Below are positions 1-9,752 of a stretch of 64,000 nucleotides of DNA, piece after piece. The stretch is from positions 20,996 to 84,995 of the forward strand of contig CAZJQD010000001.1 in the NCBI GenBank assembly GCA_964548165.1, read 5' to 3'. The translations under genes were made by a program, and so were the position numbers. Numbering within the stretch: position 1 is the stretch's first letter; the number at the start of each line of letters is the position of its first letter. This DNA is from CAZJQD01 sp964548165 [NCBI: uncultured bacterium] (GTDB lineage: Bacteria > UBA8481). The notes under the pieces were generated by a model. It did no database searches, was not told where the DNA came from, and was given only the letters and a program-made list of their open reading frames with translations.

Positions 1-37
1 TCCCTCCCGAAATTTTGCCTGAGCCACCATGAAACCG

Positions 38-128
38 CGGAGAGGGAGGGATTCGAACCCTCGGTACCAGCATTAACCAGTACACCGGTTTAGCAAACCG
101 ACGCCTTAAGCCGCTCGGCCACCTCTCC
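38..128 (-). tRNA. tRNA-Ser(GCU)
   Basis: On the minus strand the sequence folds as a class II tRNA with a long variable arm. The acceptor stem is GGAGAGG paired with CCTCTCC, the T-loop reads GGTTCGAATCC, and the 7-nt anticodon loop TTGCTAA has GCT at its centre, which reads serine AGC/AGU codons. The discriminator base is G, as expected for serine. The bases after it are CGG, so CCA must be added after transcription. Confidence 0.95.
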
Positions 129-225
129 CGGAATGCGTACGCGCGAACCCGCGCCGCCCGCGTCGATCCTCCCCCATCACGGGGACAGGGTCAAGCTGTT
201 ACGGGCCCGGGCCTCGACGAGGTCA

Positions 226-855
226 TCACACGCCAGCCATGGCCATTGTCGCCGGCATGAGTTTCAAGGCGATGGCCAATTGATCCAGGATCTGTTCGCG
301 CGCAATCGGCTTATGGAGGACCACATCGGCGCCTGCCTCGACCATGCGTCGCCATGTCTCCGGGTCGTCCGAGCCCGTGATGCCAACCACGCGCACTCCC
401 TCGAGATCAGGGGTGGCGCGGATACGGCGGCAGACCTCTATACCATCGGTACCGGGCATCAGGATATCCAGAAAGACGATATCGGGGCGTGCCTTGACGA
501 GCAGGACTCCGGCATCAAAGCCGTTCGTGGCCTTGTGGATCCGCATGTGGCCGGAACGCGCCAGGATGGTCTGTTCCACGTATTTCAGGATGAGTTCATC
601 ATCGTCCACGAGAAGGACGCTCATGATTCCGAAGGGACGCGCCACCGCAACACGGTGCGAGCGACCGCGCTCCTTGAAAGCCACGATGTCCTCTTCGCGG
701 ATCCTGCGATGACCGCCCGGCGTCCTCACGGCAGGGAGGACGCCTGCGTCCACCCATCTTTGCACCGTCGACGTTCCCACGCCCAGGATGCGGGCCGCTT
801 CGACCGGCCCCCAACTCCTGCCCGCAGGCTCAAGGCTTTGCATAGATTTCTTCAT
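226..855 (-). CDS. DNA-binding response regulator, excisionase/MerR-type HTH followed by receiver domain
   Basis: A 209-aa cytoplasmic regulator. Residues about 15-62 form a small winged helix-turn-helix of the excisionase/BldC type (EAARILGVGTSTVQRWV, then TPGGHRRI). Residues about 78-200 are a CheY-like receiver with the acidic cluster VDDDE, the phospho-acceptor in VFLDILMP and the conserved lysine in LHKPI. The order is unusual because most response regulators carry the receiver first. It is monocistronic, with no histidine kinase next to it. A promoter with a perfect -10 lies just upstream, giving a leader of only about 7 nt. The sensor and the target genes cannot be told from the sequence. 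Confidence 0.85.
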   Translation of the reverse strand: MKKSMQSLEPAGRSWGPVEAARILGVGTSTVQRWVDAGVLPAVRTPGGHRRIREEDIVAFKERGRSHRVAVARPFGIMSVLLVDDDELILKYVEQTILARSGHMRIHKATNGFDAGVLLVKARPDIVFLDILMPGTDGIEVCRRIRATPDLEGVRVVGITGSDDPETWRRMVEAGADVVLHKPIAREQILDQLAIALKLMPATMAMAGV

Positions 856-869
856 GATACCAGCCGCGC

Positions 870-898
870 ATTATAGACCCTCCGCCTTCTCCCAACAA
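870..898 (-). promoter_or_regulatory. promoter of the HTH-receiver gene
   Basis: On the minus strand TTGTTG (893-898) and TATAAT (870-875) are separated by 17 nt, a good sigma-70-type promoter. Transcription should start about 7 nt before the ATG at 855. Confidence 0.6.
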
Positions 899-973
899 CC
901 ACCGGAGCGCGGCCGAGCTGGAAGCGCTGAATCCGCGAGGAGATTGCCATACGCGAATATCCCGTCCTTGGCG

Positions 974-979
974 TATGAT
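974..979 (+). promoter_or_regulatory. -10 element of hemC (leaderless candidate)
   Basis: TATGAT lies 8 nt before the hemC ATG, so the predicted transcription start falls on or within 2 nt of the start codon. No clear -35 element is present. Confidence 0.45.
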
Positions 980-987
980 TCCCCGGC

Positions 988-1854
988 ATGGATATCCGGA
1001 TCGCCACGAGGAAGTCGCGTCTCGCCCGCACGCAGGCGGAGTGGGTGGCCGCGCGACTGACCGAGGCGGGGCACAACTGTTCGCTCGTCCCCATCAGCAC
1101 CCAGGGCGACCGGGACCAGCACCGCGGCGTATCGCTCGCCGAGGCTTCGACGCCCGGCGTCTTCACGCGCGAGGTCGAGGCGCCGCTCCTTGCCGGCGAG
1201 GCCGACATCGCCGTGCACTCGCTGAAGGACCTCCCCCTCGAGAGCCGCCCGGGGCTCGTCGTCGCCGCCATTCCCGCGCGCGAAGATGCCCGCGACTGCA
1301 TCCTTGCCGCTGGAGGGCGAACCCTGGCGAGCCTCGATGACCTGGCCCAGGGGGCACGCATCGCCACGTCGAGCCCTCGGCGCGAGGCGATCCTCGCTGC
1401 ACTGAGACCGGACCTGACCTTCATCGCCATCCGCGGCAACGTCGACACGAGGCTCAAGAAAGTCGACGAGGGACTCGCCGACGCGACGCTCCTGGCATCG
1501 GCTGGGCTAAACCGACTGGGAATCACGCGGCCCGGGCTCGCCTTATCCCTGGAGGAGTTCCCGTGCGCGCCCGCGCAGGGCGCTCTCGGGATCCAGGCCG
1601 GCAACGATGCGGCGGCGGACGCGGTCCGCGTGCTGGACGACGCCGTGACGCGCCGAGCGGTGACGGCCGAGCGCCTTGTCCTGGGAGCGATGGGTGGCGG
1701 GTGTCACCTGGCCCTGGGAGCCGCCGCGTGGCCCACCGCGTCTGGTTGGGCATTCAGCGCCTTCGCGGCCATCGACGGGCGGGTGCGGCGAGCGGCAGTC
1801 GAAGGCGGCGACCTCGACACGCTCACCGAGCGCGTTATTGACCTGCTACGCTGA
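988..1854 (+). CDS. hemC: hydroxymethylbilane synthase (porphobilinogen deaminase)
   Basis: A 288-aa cytosolic enzyme of tetrapyrrole biosynthesis. It polymerises four porphobilinogens into hydroxymethylbilane. The N-terminus IRIATRKSRLARTQ, the catalytic aspartate in HSLKDLP (D81), the substrate-binding stretch SSPRREA, and GGGCHLALGA with the dipyrromethane-cofactor cysteine (C239) are all diagnostic, and the length is close to the family norm. It stands alone here, with no hemA, hemD or hemB beside it. There is no Shine-Dalgarno; a TATGAT hexamer sits 8 nt upstream of the ATG, suggesting a leaderless mRNA. Confidence 0.96.
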   Translation: MDIRIATRKSRLARTQAEWVAARLTEAGHNCSLVPISTQGDRDQHRGVSLAEASTPGVFTREVEAPLLAGEADIAVHSLKDLPLESRPGLVVAAIPAREDARDCILAAGGRTLASLDDLAQGARIATSSPRREAILAALRPDLTFIAIRGNVDTRLKKVDEGLADATLLASAGLNRLGITRPGLALSLEEFPCAPAQGALGIQAGNDAAADAVRVLDDAVTRRAVTAERLVLGAMGGGCHLALGAAAWPTASGWAFSAFAAIDGRVRRAAVEGGDLDTLTERVIDLLR

Positions 1855-1949
1855 GCCTCTCCGGGTCTCTACGGCGCCGCATGCTCCCGCGCGCGCGCCG
1901 GAGCCCGACGGCCAGGAGACCCCCCCTGTTCTAGATGCCGTGTTTTGGT

Positions 1950-1977
1950 TTGACATATCATACTCCGGGCGTAGAAT
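1950..1977 (+). promoter_or_regulatory. promoter of the feo operon
   Basis: Consensus TTGACA (1950-1955), a 16-nt spacer and TAGAAT (1972-1977) make the strongest promoter match near this operon. The predicted start is at about 1984, exactly the A of an in-frame ATG. Confidence 0.7.
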
Positions 1978-1983
1978 TCGCCT

Positions 1984-2322
1984 ATGGACTCATCTGCATT
2001 CGCTCACCACGCTCCTGGCGCCGACGCGCCGATGCTCATGGCCACTGAAGAATCGAGGCGGACGATGATACCTCTGGGAAAACTGACGAAGGGGCAACGT
2101 GTCGAGGTCATCGCCGTCAACGGCGAGGGCAGTCTCGCGGGACGACTGAGCGCTCTGGGCTTTCTCCCCGGGAAGATGGTGGAGGTCATCCACATCGCCC
2201 CTCTGCTCGATCCGATCACCGTCCGCATCGACAGCCAGGAGATCAGCGTCCGCCGCGCCGACGCCAACCATGTCACCGTGCGCGCTTCTTCCTCTGCACC
2301 GCGGTCCTCCCGCAAGAACTAG
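1984..2322 (+). CDS. feoA: ferrous iron transport protein A
   Basis: A small SH3-like cytosolic protein that works with FeoB in Fe(II) uptake. From residue 28 on it matches FeoA: a start like MIPLGKLTKGQ, the central AGRLSALGFLPGKMVEVIHIAPLLDP and a final strand with ISVRRADANHV. Two starts are possible. The ATG at 1984 coincides with the predicted transcription start and gives 112 aa with a 27-residue N-terminal extension. The ATG at 2065 has a GAGG 6 nt upstream and gives 85 aa, the usual FeoA length. I list the longer form because the -10-to-ATG spacing matches other leaderless genes here, but 2065 is a real alternative. Confidence 0.88.
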   Translation: MDSSAFAHHAPGADAPMLMATEESRRTMIPLGKLTKGQRVEVIAVNGEGSLAGRLSALGFLPGKMVEVIHIAPLLDPITVRIDSQEISVRRADANHVTVRASSSAPRSSRKN

Positions 2323-2331
2323 ACCCGTACC

Positions 2332-4539
2332 GTGACGGTGTCCCCGGAGCGATCGCCGCTCGTCGCTCTCCTCGGCAACCCCAACACCGGCAAATCCTCG
2401 GTCTTCAACCGCCTCACGGGCCTGAACCAGCACATCGCCAATTACCCGGGCGTCACCGTCGAGAAGAAGGTCGGGCGCGCCGATTTCGGCGGGATGCGCC
2501 TCTCGATCATCGATCTCCCGGGTTCCTACAGCCTCGCGGCGAACTCCCCGGACGAGCGCGTGGTCATCGACGTGCTCTCGGGCGAGGACGGCAACGAGCG
2601 ACCGGACATCCTGGTCTGCGTCCTCGACGCCACGAACCTGAAGCGCAACCTCTTCCTCGCGTCGCAGGCCGCGGAGTTCGACATCCCGATGATCATCGTC
2701 CTGAACCAGTGGGACGTGGTGAAGCGCAGCGGCACCACCATCGACATCGGGCTCCTCCAGGAGCGCCTCGGCGTCCCCATCGTCCCGACGGTGGCGTCCA
2801 CAGGCGAGGGCATCCCGGAGCTGAAGATGATGCTGGGGCTCGCGTTGAAGCATCGGCCCCGGATGAAGCGCATCGCGTGGCCGGCTCCGATGCCGGAGAT
2901 CGCCGCGACTCTCGGTCGGGCGGCCGAGGAGCACGGGCAGGCGCTTACCGCCCCGGAGATCCAGCGCATCGTCTTCGACTCGCACAGCGCGGTGGAAGCG
3001 CGGCTCAACATGCCGGTCGAAAGATCGCGAGAGCTCGTTCAGGCCCTGCGCGAGAAGCTGCGCGCCGCAGGACTGAATCCCGGCTCGGTGGAAGCCGCGT
3101 GGCACTACGAGCACATCGACGCGCTCGTCGAGGGGGTGGTCCAGCACGGGACGATCCGGACGCGGCAGGCGACCGAGTCGATCGATCGGCTCCTCATGCA
3201 CAAATTCTGGGGCAGTCTCATCTTCGTCGCGATCATGTGGGTCGTCTTCCAGTCGCTGTACTCGTGGGCGGGACCCCTGATGGACGCCATCGACGCGCTG
3301 ACGGGCATGATGCAGGACACCGTCTCGCCCTGGCTCGCCTCCACCCCCATGCTCCAGAGCCTCGTGGTGGACGGCATCATCGCGGGCGTCGGCGGCGTCG
3401 TCATCTTCGTGCCGCAGATCGCGATCCTCTTCCTCTTCATCGGCGTGCTCGAGGACACGGGCTACATGGCCCGCGCCGCCTTCCTCATGGACAAGCTCTT
3501 CGGCTGGTGCGGGCTGAACGGCAAGAGCTTCATCCCGCTCCTCTCGAGCTATGCCTGCGCGATCCCCGGGATCATGGCCGCGCGATCGCTCGAGGATCCC
3601 AAGGCGCGGATCACGACGATCATGATGGCGCCCCTGATGAGCTGCTCGGCGCGGTTGCCGGTGTACGTCCTCCTCATTGGCGCCTTCATCGAGCCGCTCT
3701 ACGGCGCCTGGGTGGCCGGGTGGCTTCTCTTCGCCATGCACTTCGTCGGCCTCCTCGTCTCTCTTCCGCTCGCCTGGGTGACGAACCGGGTCTTCCTGAA
3801 GACGCGCCCGCTCCCCTTCCTCCTGGAGATGCCGCCCTACAAGATCCCCAGCGGCCACAACCTCTTCGTGAGGACCTGGGGCGGCGCGCGCGAGTTCATC
3901 GTCAGGGCGGGCACGGTCATCCTCGCCTTCTCGGTCGTCATCTGGGCCCTCCTCTACTTCCCCCGCGACGCGGGCGTCGTCGAGGCGGCGCGGGCGGCCT
4001 TCATGGCCGAGCAGACCCTGGCGCCGGCGGAGCTCTCGGCGGCGCTGGCCGATCCCGAATCCGAGCTCGCGGCCGCCCTTCACAACCGGCTCGACGGCGC
4101 CTACATCGAGCAGAGCTACATGGGGCGGATGGGCAAGACCCTCCAGCCGATTTTCGATCCGGCCGGCTTCGACTGGAAGATCACGGTGGGCGTCCTGGCG
4201 AGCTTCCCGGCGCGCGAAGTCATCATCGCCACGCTCGGCATCACGTACAACCTGGGCGCGGAGGTGACCGAGGAATCGGAGAGCCTCCGGGAGATCATGG
4301 CCGCGCAGAAGTGGACGAGCGGCCCGCGGGCGGGAACGCCCATCTTCACGGTCCCGATGGTCATGGCCGTGATGGTCTTCTTCGCGCTCTGCCTCCAGTG
4401 CGGCTCCACGATCGCCATCATCGCGAAGGAGCTGAGCTGGAAGTGGGCTTCGGCGGCCTTCTTCGGGATGACGGCCATGGCCTGGTGCTCGGCCGTCCTC
4501 ATCTACCAGGTGGGTACGCGCGTCATGGCGCTGGCGTGA
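2332..4539 (+). CDS. feoB: ferrous iron transporter FeoB
   Basis: A 735-aa inner-membrane Fe(II) permease with an N-terminal GTPase. The G domain shows GNPNTGKSS (G1), the conserved YPGVTVEKK, DLPG (G3) and LNQWD (G4, where NKxD is usual, so Q replaces K). A helical GDI-type domain follows, then a C-terminal membrane domain of several helices from about residue 285 with the two Gate-type regions. Translation starts with GTG, 9 nt after the feoA stop, and the last codons overlap the next small gene. The order feoA-feoB-small Cys protein is a standard operon and no fusion or truncation is seen. Confidence 0.97.
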   Translation: MTVSPERSPLVALLGNPNTGKSSVFNRLTGLNQHIANYPGVTVEKKVGRADFGGMRLSIIDLPGSYSLAANSPDERVVIDVLSGEDGNERPDILVCVLDATNLKRNLFLASQAAEFDIPMIIVLNQWDVVKRSGTTIDIGLLQERLGVPIVPTVASTGEGIPELKMMLGLALKHRPRMKRIAWPAPMPEIAATLGRAAEEHGQALTAPEIQRIVFDSHSAVEARLNMPVERSRELVQALREKLRAAGLNPGSVEAAWHYEHIDALVEGVVQHGTIRTRQATESIDRLLMHKFWGSLIFVAIMWVVFQSLYSWAGPLMDAIDALTGMMQDTVSPWLASTPMLQSLVVDGIIAGVGGVVIFVPQIAILFLFIGVLEDTGYMARAAFLMDKLFGWCGLNGKSFIPLLSSYACAIPGIMAARSLEDPKARITTIMMAPLMSCSARLPVYVLLIGAFIEPLYGAWVAGWLLFAMHFVGLLVSLPLAWVTNRVFLKTRPLPFLLEMPPYKIPSGHNLFVRTWGGAREFIVRAGTVILAFSVVIWALLYFPRDAGVVEAARAAFMAEQTLAPAELSAALADPESELAAALHNRLDGAYIEQSYMGRMGKTLQPIFDPAGFDWKITVGVLASFPAREVIIATLGITYNLGAEVTEESESLREIMAAQKWTSGPRAGTPIFTVPMVMAVMVFFALCLQCGSTIAIIAKELSWKWASAAFFGMTAMAWCSAVLIYQVGTRVMALA

Positions 4540-4667
4540 CCGAGCTCCTGGCCGTCGGCGGCATCGTGGCGCTCGCCGTCGGCTACTTGTTCCGCACGAT
4601 TGTCCTCCGGCGAAAGAACGCCTGCGCCAAGTGCGCGCTCCATGAGATCGTCGACAAGAAGCGTTGA
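4536..4667 (+). CDS. FeoB-associated small Cys-rich membrane protein
   Basis: A 43-aa protein starting at a GTG that overlaps the feoB stop (GTGA). One N-terminal transmembrane helix (ELLAVGGIVALAVGYLF) is followed by a basic stretch and a CxxC motif (NACAKCALHE) facing the cytoplasm. Position, size and layout match the FeoB-associated Cys-rich membrane protein family (PF12669 type), a supposed functional counterpart of FeoC. Its exact role is not established; the CxxC could bind iron or sense redox state. Confidence 0.8.
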   Translation: MTELLAVGGIVALAVGYLFRTIVLRRKNACAKCALHEIVDKKR

Positions 4668-4713
4668 AACCGGCGGTCGCGACGTTCCTCGGCGCGCGGT
4701 CCTCTCGTCGCAG

Positions 4714-4742
4714 TTCTGATCTGCCCGCTTTTCCGCTATAAT
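4714..4742 (+). promoter_or_regulatory. promoter of the clpS operon (leaderless candidate)
   Basis: TTCTGA (4714-4719), a 17-nt spacer and perfect TATAAT (4737-4742), with only 7 nt between the -10 and the clpS ATG at 4750. Transcription should start at the start codon. Confidence 0.65.
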
Positions 4743-4749
4743 TCGTCCG

Positions 4750-5111
4750 ATGGCCAACGGGACGGAGAACGGAACGGGCGCCGACACCGGCGTTGCCTAC
4801 AAGCACGAGACGCGGCGCAAGCTCCAGAAGCCTCGTCGCTACAAGGTGCTCCTGCATAATGACGACTTCACGACGATGGAGTTCGTCGTCAGCATCCTGA
4901 TGGGCATCTTCCGCAAGAGCCAGCCGGACGCCGTCGCGGTGATGCTTCAGGTCCACAAGAGCGGCCACGGCGTCGCCGGCGTCTACACGCGCGAGATCGC
5001 CGACTCGAAGGTGGCCGAGGTAACGGCCCTCGCGCGGCAAGCCGAGTATCCCCTTCTCTGCACGGCCGAGCCCGACGAGGACTCCGGGAGCGAGAACACG
5101 GGGAACGGCTC

Positions 5112-5115
<4 letters not shown>
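4750..5115 (+). CDS. clpS: ATP-dependent Clp protease adaptor ClpS
   Basis: A 121-aa cytosolic adaptor that delivers N-degron substrates to ClpAP. The diagnostic core RYKVLLHNDDFTTMEFVV includes the substrate-pocket residues, and KSGHGVAGVYTREIAD gives the second conserved strand. An unstructured N-terminal tail, needed to engage ClpA, is present. It is the first gene of the operon and overlaps clpA by 4 nt (ATGA). Confidence 0.96.
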
Positions 5116-7405
<2,290 letters not shown>

Positions 7406-7409
<4 letters not shown>

Positions 7410-8251
7410 GGACCGGCTCGCGCGTTCTCTCGCTCCTTTCCCTTCTCGCGCTGATTGTCCTTGCTGTCCCGGAGCACGCCCTGGCCCAGCGCGCGCGCGT
7501 GCAGGCGCCGGCGCGACTGGCGAGCCTGGTGCAGGCGCGGGTCATCAGCGATGCCACGCACGGCCGGGATCCGTTCACGGTGGGCGTGGAGTTCCGGATG
7601 GCGCCGGGCTGGCACATCTACTGGAAGAACCCGGGCGACGCCGGACTCGCGCCGCGCCTGAGGTGGCGGCTCCCGGACGGTTACACCGCCAGCGAACCCT
7701 ACTTCCCTCTCCCTCATAAGTTCGTGGCGTCCGACCTCGTCGACTACGGGTACTCGGGAACAACCACCTTCTTCGTGACGATCACGCCCCCGCGGGATGG
7801 GAGAGCGCAGGATCGGCCGGAGCTTGCGGTCGACGCCGATTGGCTGGTTTGCAAGGAGGAGTGCCGGCCGGGGCGAGCCACGCTGAGGTTCATCCCGGGT
7901 TCGCAGACGGCCGAGGAGAACCGGCAGGCCCGGCAGAAGCTCCGCGCCGCGCAGGCGCACCTGCCCGGTGAGTCAGCCCAGGCGGGACTACGCGTGGAGG
8001 CTGCCACGTTCCAGGCATTGCCGGACGGCGCTGAGATCACGGTGGCGCTCTCGGGCCCTCAAGCCGCATCCGCCCGGGACTTCTACCCCGAGGCGATCGC
8101 GGGATGGGACATCCGCTACGGCGCGATCACGGTCCGCGACGGGACGATCCGGATCCCCCTGCGCCCCTCGTCGTCGCCGCGCCCGCGCGTCATTCGCGGC
8201 TTGGTGATCATCGGCGCGTCCGGTTATAATCTCACTTCCAGCATCCGCTAA
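7406..8251 (+). CDS. secreted DsbD N-terminal-like (thiol:disulfide interchange) domain protein
   Basis: A 281-aa exported protein starting with a clear signal peptide (LSLLSLLALIVLAVPEHALA). The body matches the periplasmic alpha domain of DsbD/ScsB (PF11412 type): WHIYWKNPGDAG, the FVASDLVDYGYSG stretch, and VDADWLVCKEECRPG, which carries the cysteine pair. The membrane and thioredoxin domains of full DsbD are missing, so it is a stand-alone domain. The ATG overlaps the clpA stop (ATGA), an unexpected coupling of a periplasmic redox protein to cytosolic proteolysis genes. A redoxin gene follows under its own promoter. Confidence 0.82.
8201..8230 (+). promoter_or_regulatory. promoter of the redoxin gene
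   Basis: TTGGTG (8201-8206), an 18-nt spacer and perfect TATAAT (8225-8230) lie inside the end of the preceding gene. The expected leader is about 33 nt and contains AGGAGG just before the ATG at 8270, in contrast to the leaderless genes nearby. Confidence 0.55.
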
Positions 8252-8269
8252 CATTCCAGGAGGTTTTCC

Positions 8270-8968
8270 ATGGGCCGTTCCCCTTTCGTGACATTGTCGC
8301 TTTCCGCGCTCCTGGCCGCATTCACCGTGGCCACGATGCCGGCTCCCGCGGAGGCGAGCGCCGCCTGCTGTGCGGCCTCCAGCGAGACCACGGCCGCCTC
8401 CAGGACTGCGAGCGCGCGTGCCTCTGACCGACCGGCGACGGCCACGGTCGGCCAGCTCGCCCCCGCCTTCACGCTCCGCGACGTCAACGGCCGGCGCCGC
8501 TCGATCGACGACTTTGCCGGCAAGGTCATCGTGCTCGAGTGGATCAACCCGTTCTGCCCGTTCGTGAAGCGCCATTACGACGCGGGCCGGATGCAGGCCC
8601 TCCAGGCGCGCTACAAGGAGAAGGGTGTCGCATGGTTGCTCATCCAGTCCACGCGCACCGACAATGCCCAGTACATGGCGCCCGGTCGGCTGACCGCCCA
8701 GCTGGGCACCTGGCGCTCGCGACCGACAGCCACGCTCATGGACCCGGACGGCACCGTGGGCAGGAAGTACGGCGCACGGACGACTCCGCACATGTACGTC
8801 ATCGACCAGGCCGGAACGCTCGTCTATGCCGGCGCCATCGACAACGACCCGCGCGGCTCGGAAGAGCGTCCCACGAACCTCGTCGCCCCCGTCCTGGACG
8901 CGCTCCTCGCCGGCCGCACAGTCGAGGCCACCGCGACGACGCCCTACGGGTGTTCCGTCAAGTACTGA
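8270..8968 (+). CDS. exported redoxin / thioredoxin-fold protein
   Basis: A 232-aa protein with a signal peptide (cleavage near PAEASA), a low-complexity Ala/Ser/Thr linker, then an AhpC/TSA-like thioredoxin fold from about residue 60 (VGQLAPAFTLRDVNG). The peroxidatic-type cysteine lies in NPFCPFVKRHY, a single Cys rather than CxxC, and the C-terminus PYGCSVKY gives a second conserved cysteine. The TTPHMYVID loop has the cis-proline. This layout matches a family of periplasmic redoxins of uncertain substrate. AGGAGG precedes the start by 7 nt. Confidence 0.85.
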   Translation: MGRSPFVTLSLSALLAAFTVATMPAPAEASAACCAASSETTAASRTASARASDRPATATVGQLAPAFTLRDVNGRRRSIDDFAGKVIVLEWINPFCPFVKRHYDAGRMQALQARYKEKGVAWLLIQSTRTDNAQYMAPGRLTAQLGTWRSRPTATLMDPDGTVGRKYGARTTPHMYVIDQAGTLVYAGAIDNDPRGSEERPTNLVAPVLDALLAGRTVEATATTPYGCSVKY

Positions 8969-9019
8969 CGGCGCTCTCTTCCCTTATCGCCGGGTAGTTG
9001 CCGGAATCCGGGTCGCGCT

Positions 9020-9625
9020 CTACATCACCGTTCGCGTGAACTGCCCGGGCGGGACGATGATGCCGGCGCGAGAGAGCCTCTCCCATGCGGCGGGGCTCCC
9101 GGTCGTCAGCCACTTCTCGCAGGCCGAGAGCAGGCACCGGCGGGCGTTGCCGAGCGCGTGCTCGCTCACTTCCCCGAGGATGCCGACGAACTCGGCGAAG
9201 TGATCGGCCAGCTCGGCGTAGACCTCCTGGCGCCCGAGCTCGGACGGCCGCGATCCGGCCTCCTCGGCCAGCTCGGCGTAGGCGATGCGCCCCACCTTGG
9301 CGTAGTAGGCGACCCCGACGAGTCTTCGCGCCAGGGATTCCGGCACGACTCCGGAAAGAAAAAGCGCCCGGTCGCCGACCATGCGGAGGAGTTCGTCTCG
9401 TTCATGAGAGCCTGCGGACTGCGCCTTGAGGAAGGTCTCGGCGAGGGGCGTCTGGTCATGGAGCACGGTGTCGGCGCGAACGGACCGGCTGAGCAGGTCG
9501 ACGAGGTAGAACTCGGCGTCGGGCGTGGGGCGAGCGTGTCGGGATTCGGCCGCATCATGGACCAGGGTTCTGAAGAGCTCCACGGGAGTCTCCGTCCGGA
9601 TGAGGCCTCTGGTTTCAGCGTCCAT
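9020..9625 (-). CDS. conserved hypothetical protein under a Fur-box-like operator
   Basis: A 201-aa, mostly alpha-helical protein without signal peptide or membrane helix. I recognise only a conserved central block (DRALFLSGVVPESLARRLVG followed by YYAKVGRIAYAEL) that I associate with uncharacterised bacterial proteins. No catalytic motif is evident. It lies convergent to the redoxin gene and downstream of pckA on the same strand. A near-consensus Fur palindrome sits 15 nt upstream of the ATG, so iron-responsive expression is likely. Function unknown. Confidence 0.75.
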   Translation of the reverse strand: MDAETRGLIRTETPVELFRTLVHDAAESRHARPTPDAEFYLVDLLSRSVRADTVLHDQTPLAETFLKAQSAGSHERDELLRMVGDRALFLSGVVPESLARRLVGVAYYAKVGRIAYAELAEEAGSRPSELGRQEVYAELADHFAEFVGILGEVSEHALGNARRCLLSACEKWLTTGSPAAWERLSRAGIIVPPGQFTRTVM

Positions 9626-9639
9626 GCATCAACCCTTGG

Positions 9640-9654
9640 TGATAAGGATTATCG
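9640..9654 (-). promoter_or_regulatory. Fur-box-like palindrome
   Basis: TGATAAGGATTATCG matches the 7-1-7 Fur motif TGATAATNATTATCA at 12 of 14 specified positions. It ends 15 nt from the start codon at 9625, where a bound repressor would block transcription. Confidence 0.6.
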
Positions 9655-9662
9655 GCAGGAGC

Positions 9663-9693
9663 CTCGACAAATCTCTACAGGAGAATTGTCGAG
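9663..9693. other. 31-bp perfect-arm inverted repeat
   Basis: CTCGACAA and TTGTCGAG form an 8-bp stem. After an A-A mismatch a further TCTC/GAGA stem closes over the loop TACAG. It lies 60 nt after the pckA stop and just upstream of the Fur-like box. No T-tract follows on either strand, so it is either a weak terminator of pckA or a regulator site. Confidence 0.6.
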
Positions 9694-9752
9694 AAGTTCG
9701 TCACGAGGGGGTCATGCCGCGACTTCAGCCCGGCGGCGTTAGTCGCCTGAAA

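Noticed and set aside
1990-5040. A 1016-codon open frame on the minus strand opposite feoA, feoB and clpS
   Set aside because: It spans three well-identified genes and the gaps between them; composition is His/Arg/Asp-rich antisense noise.
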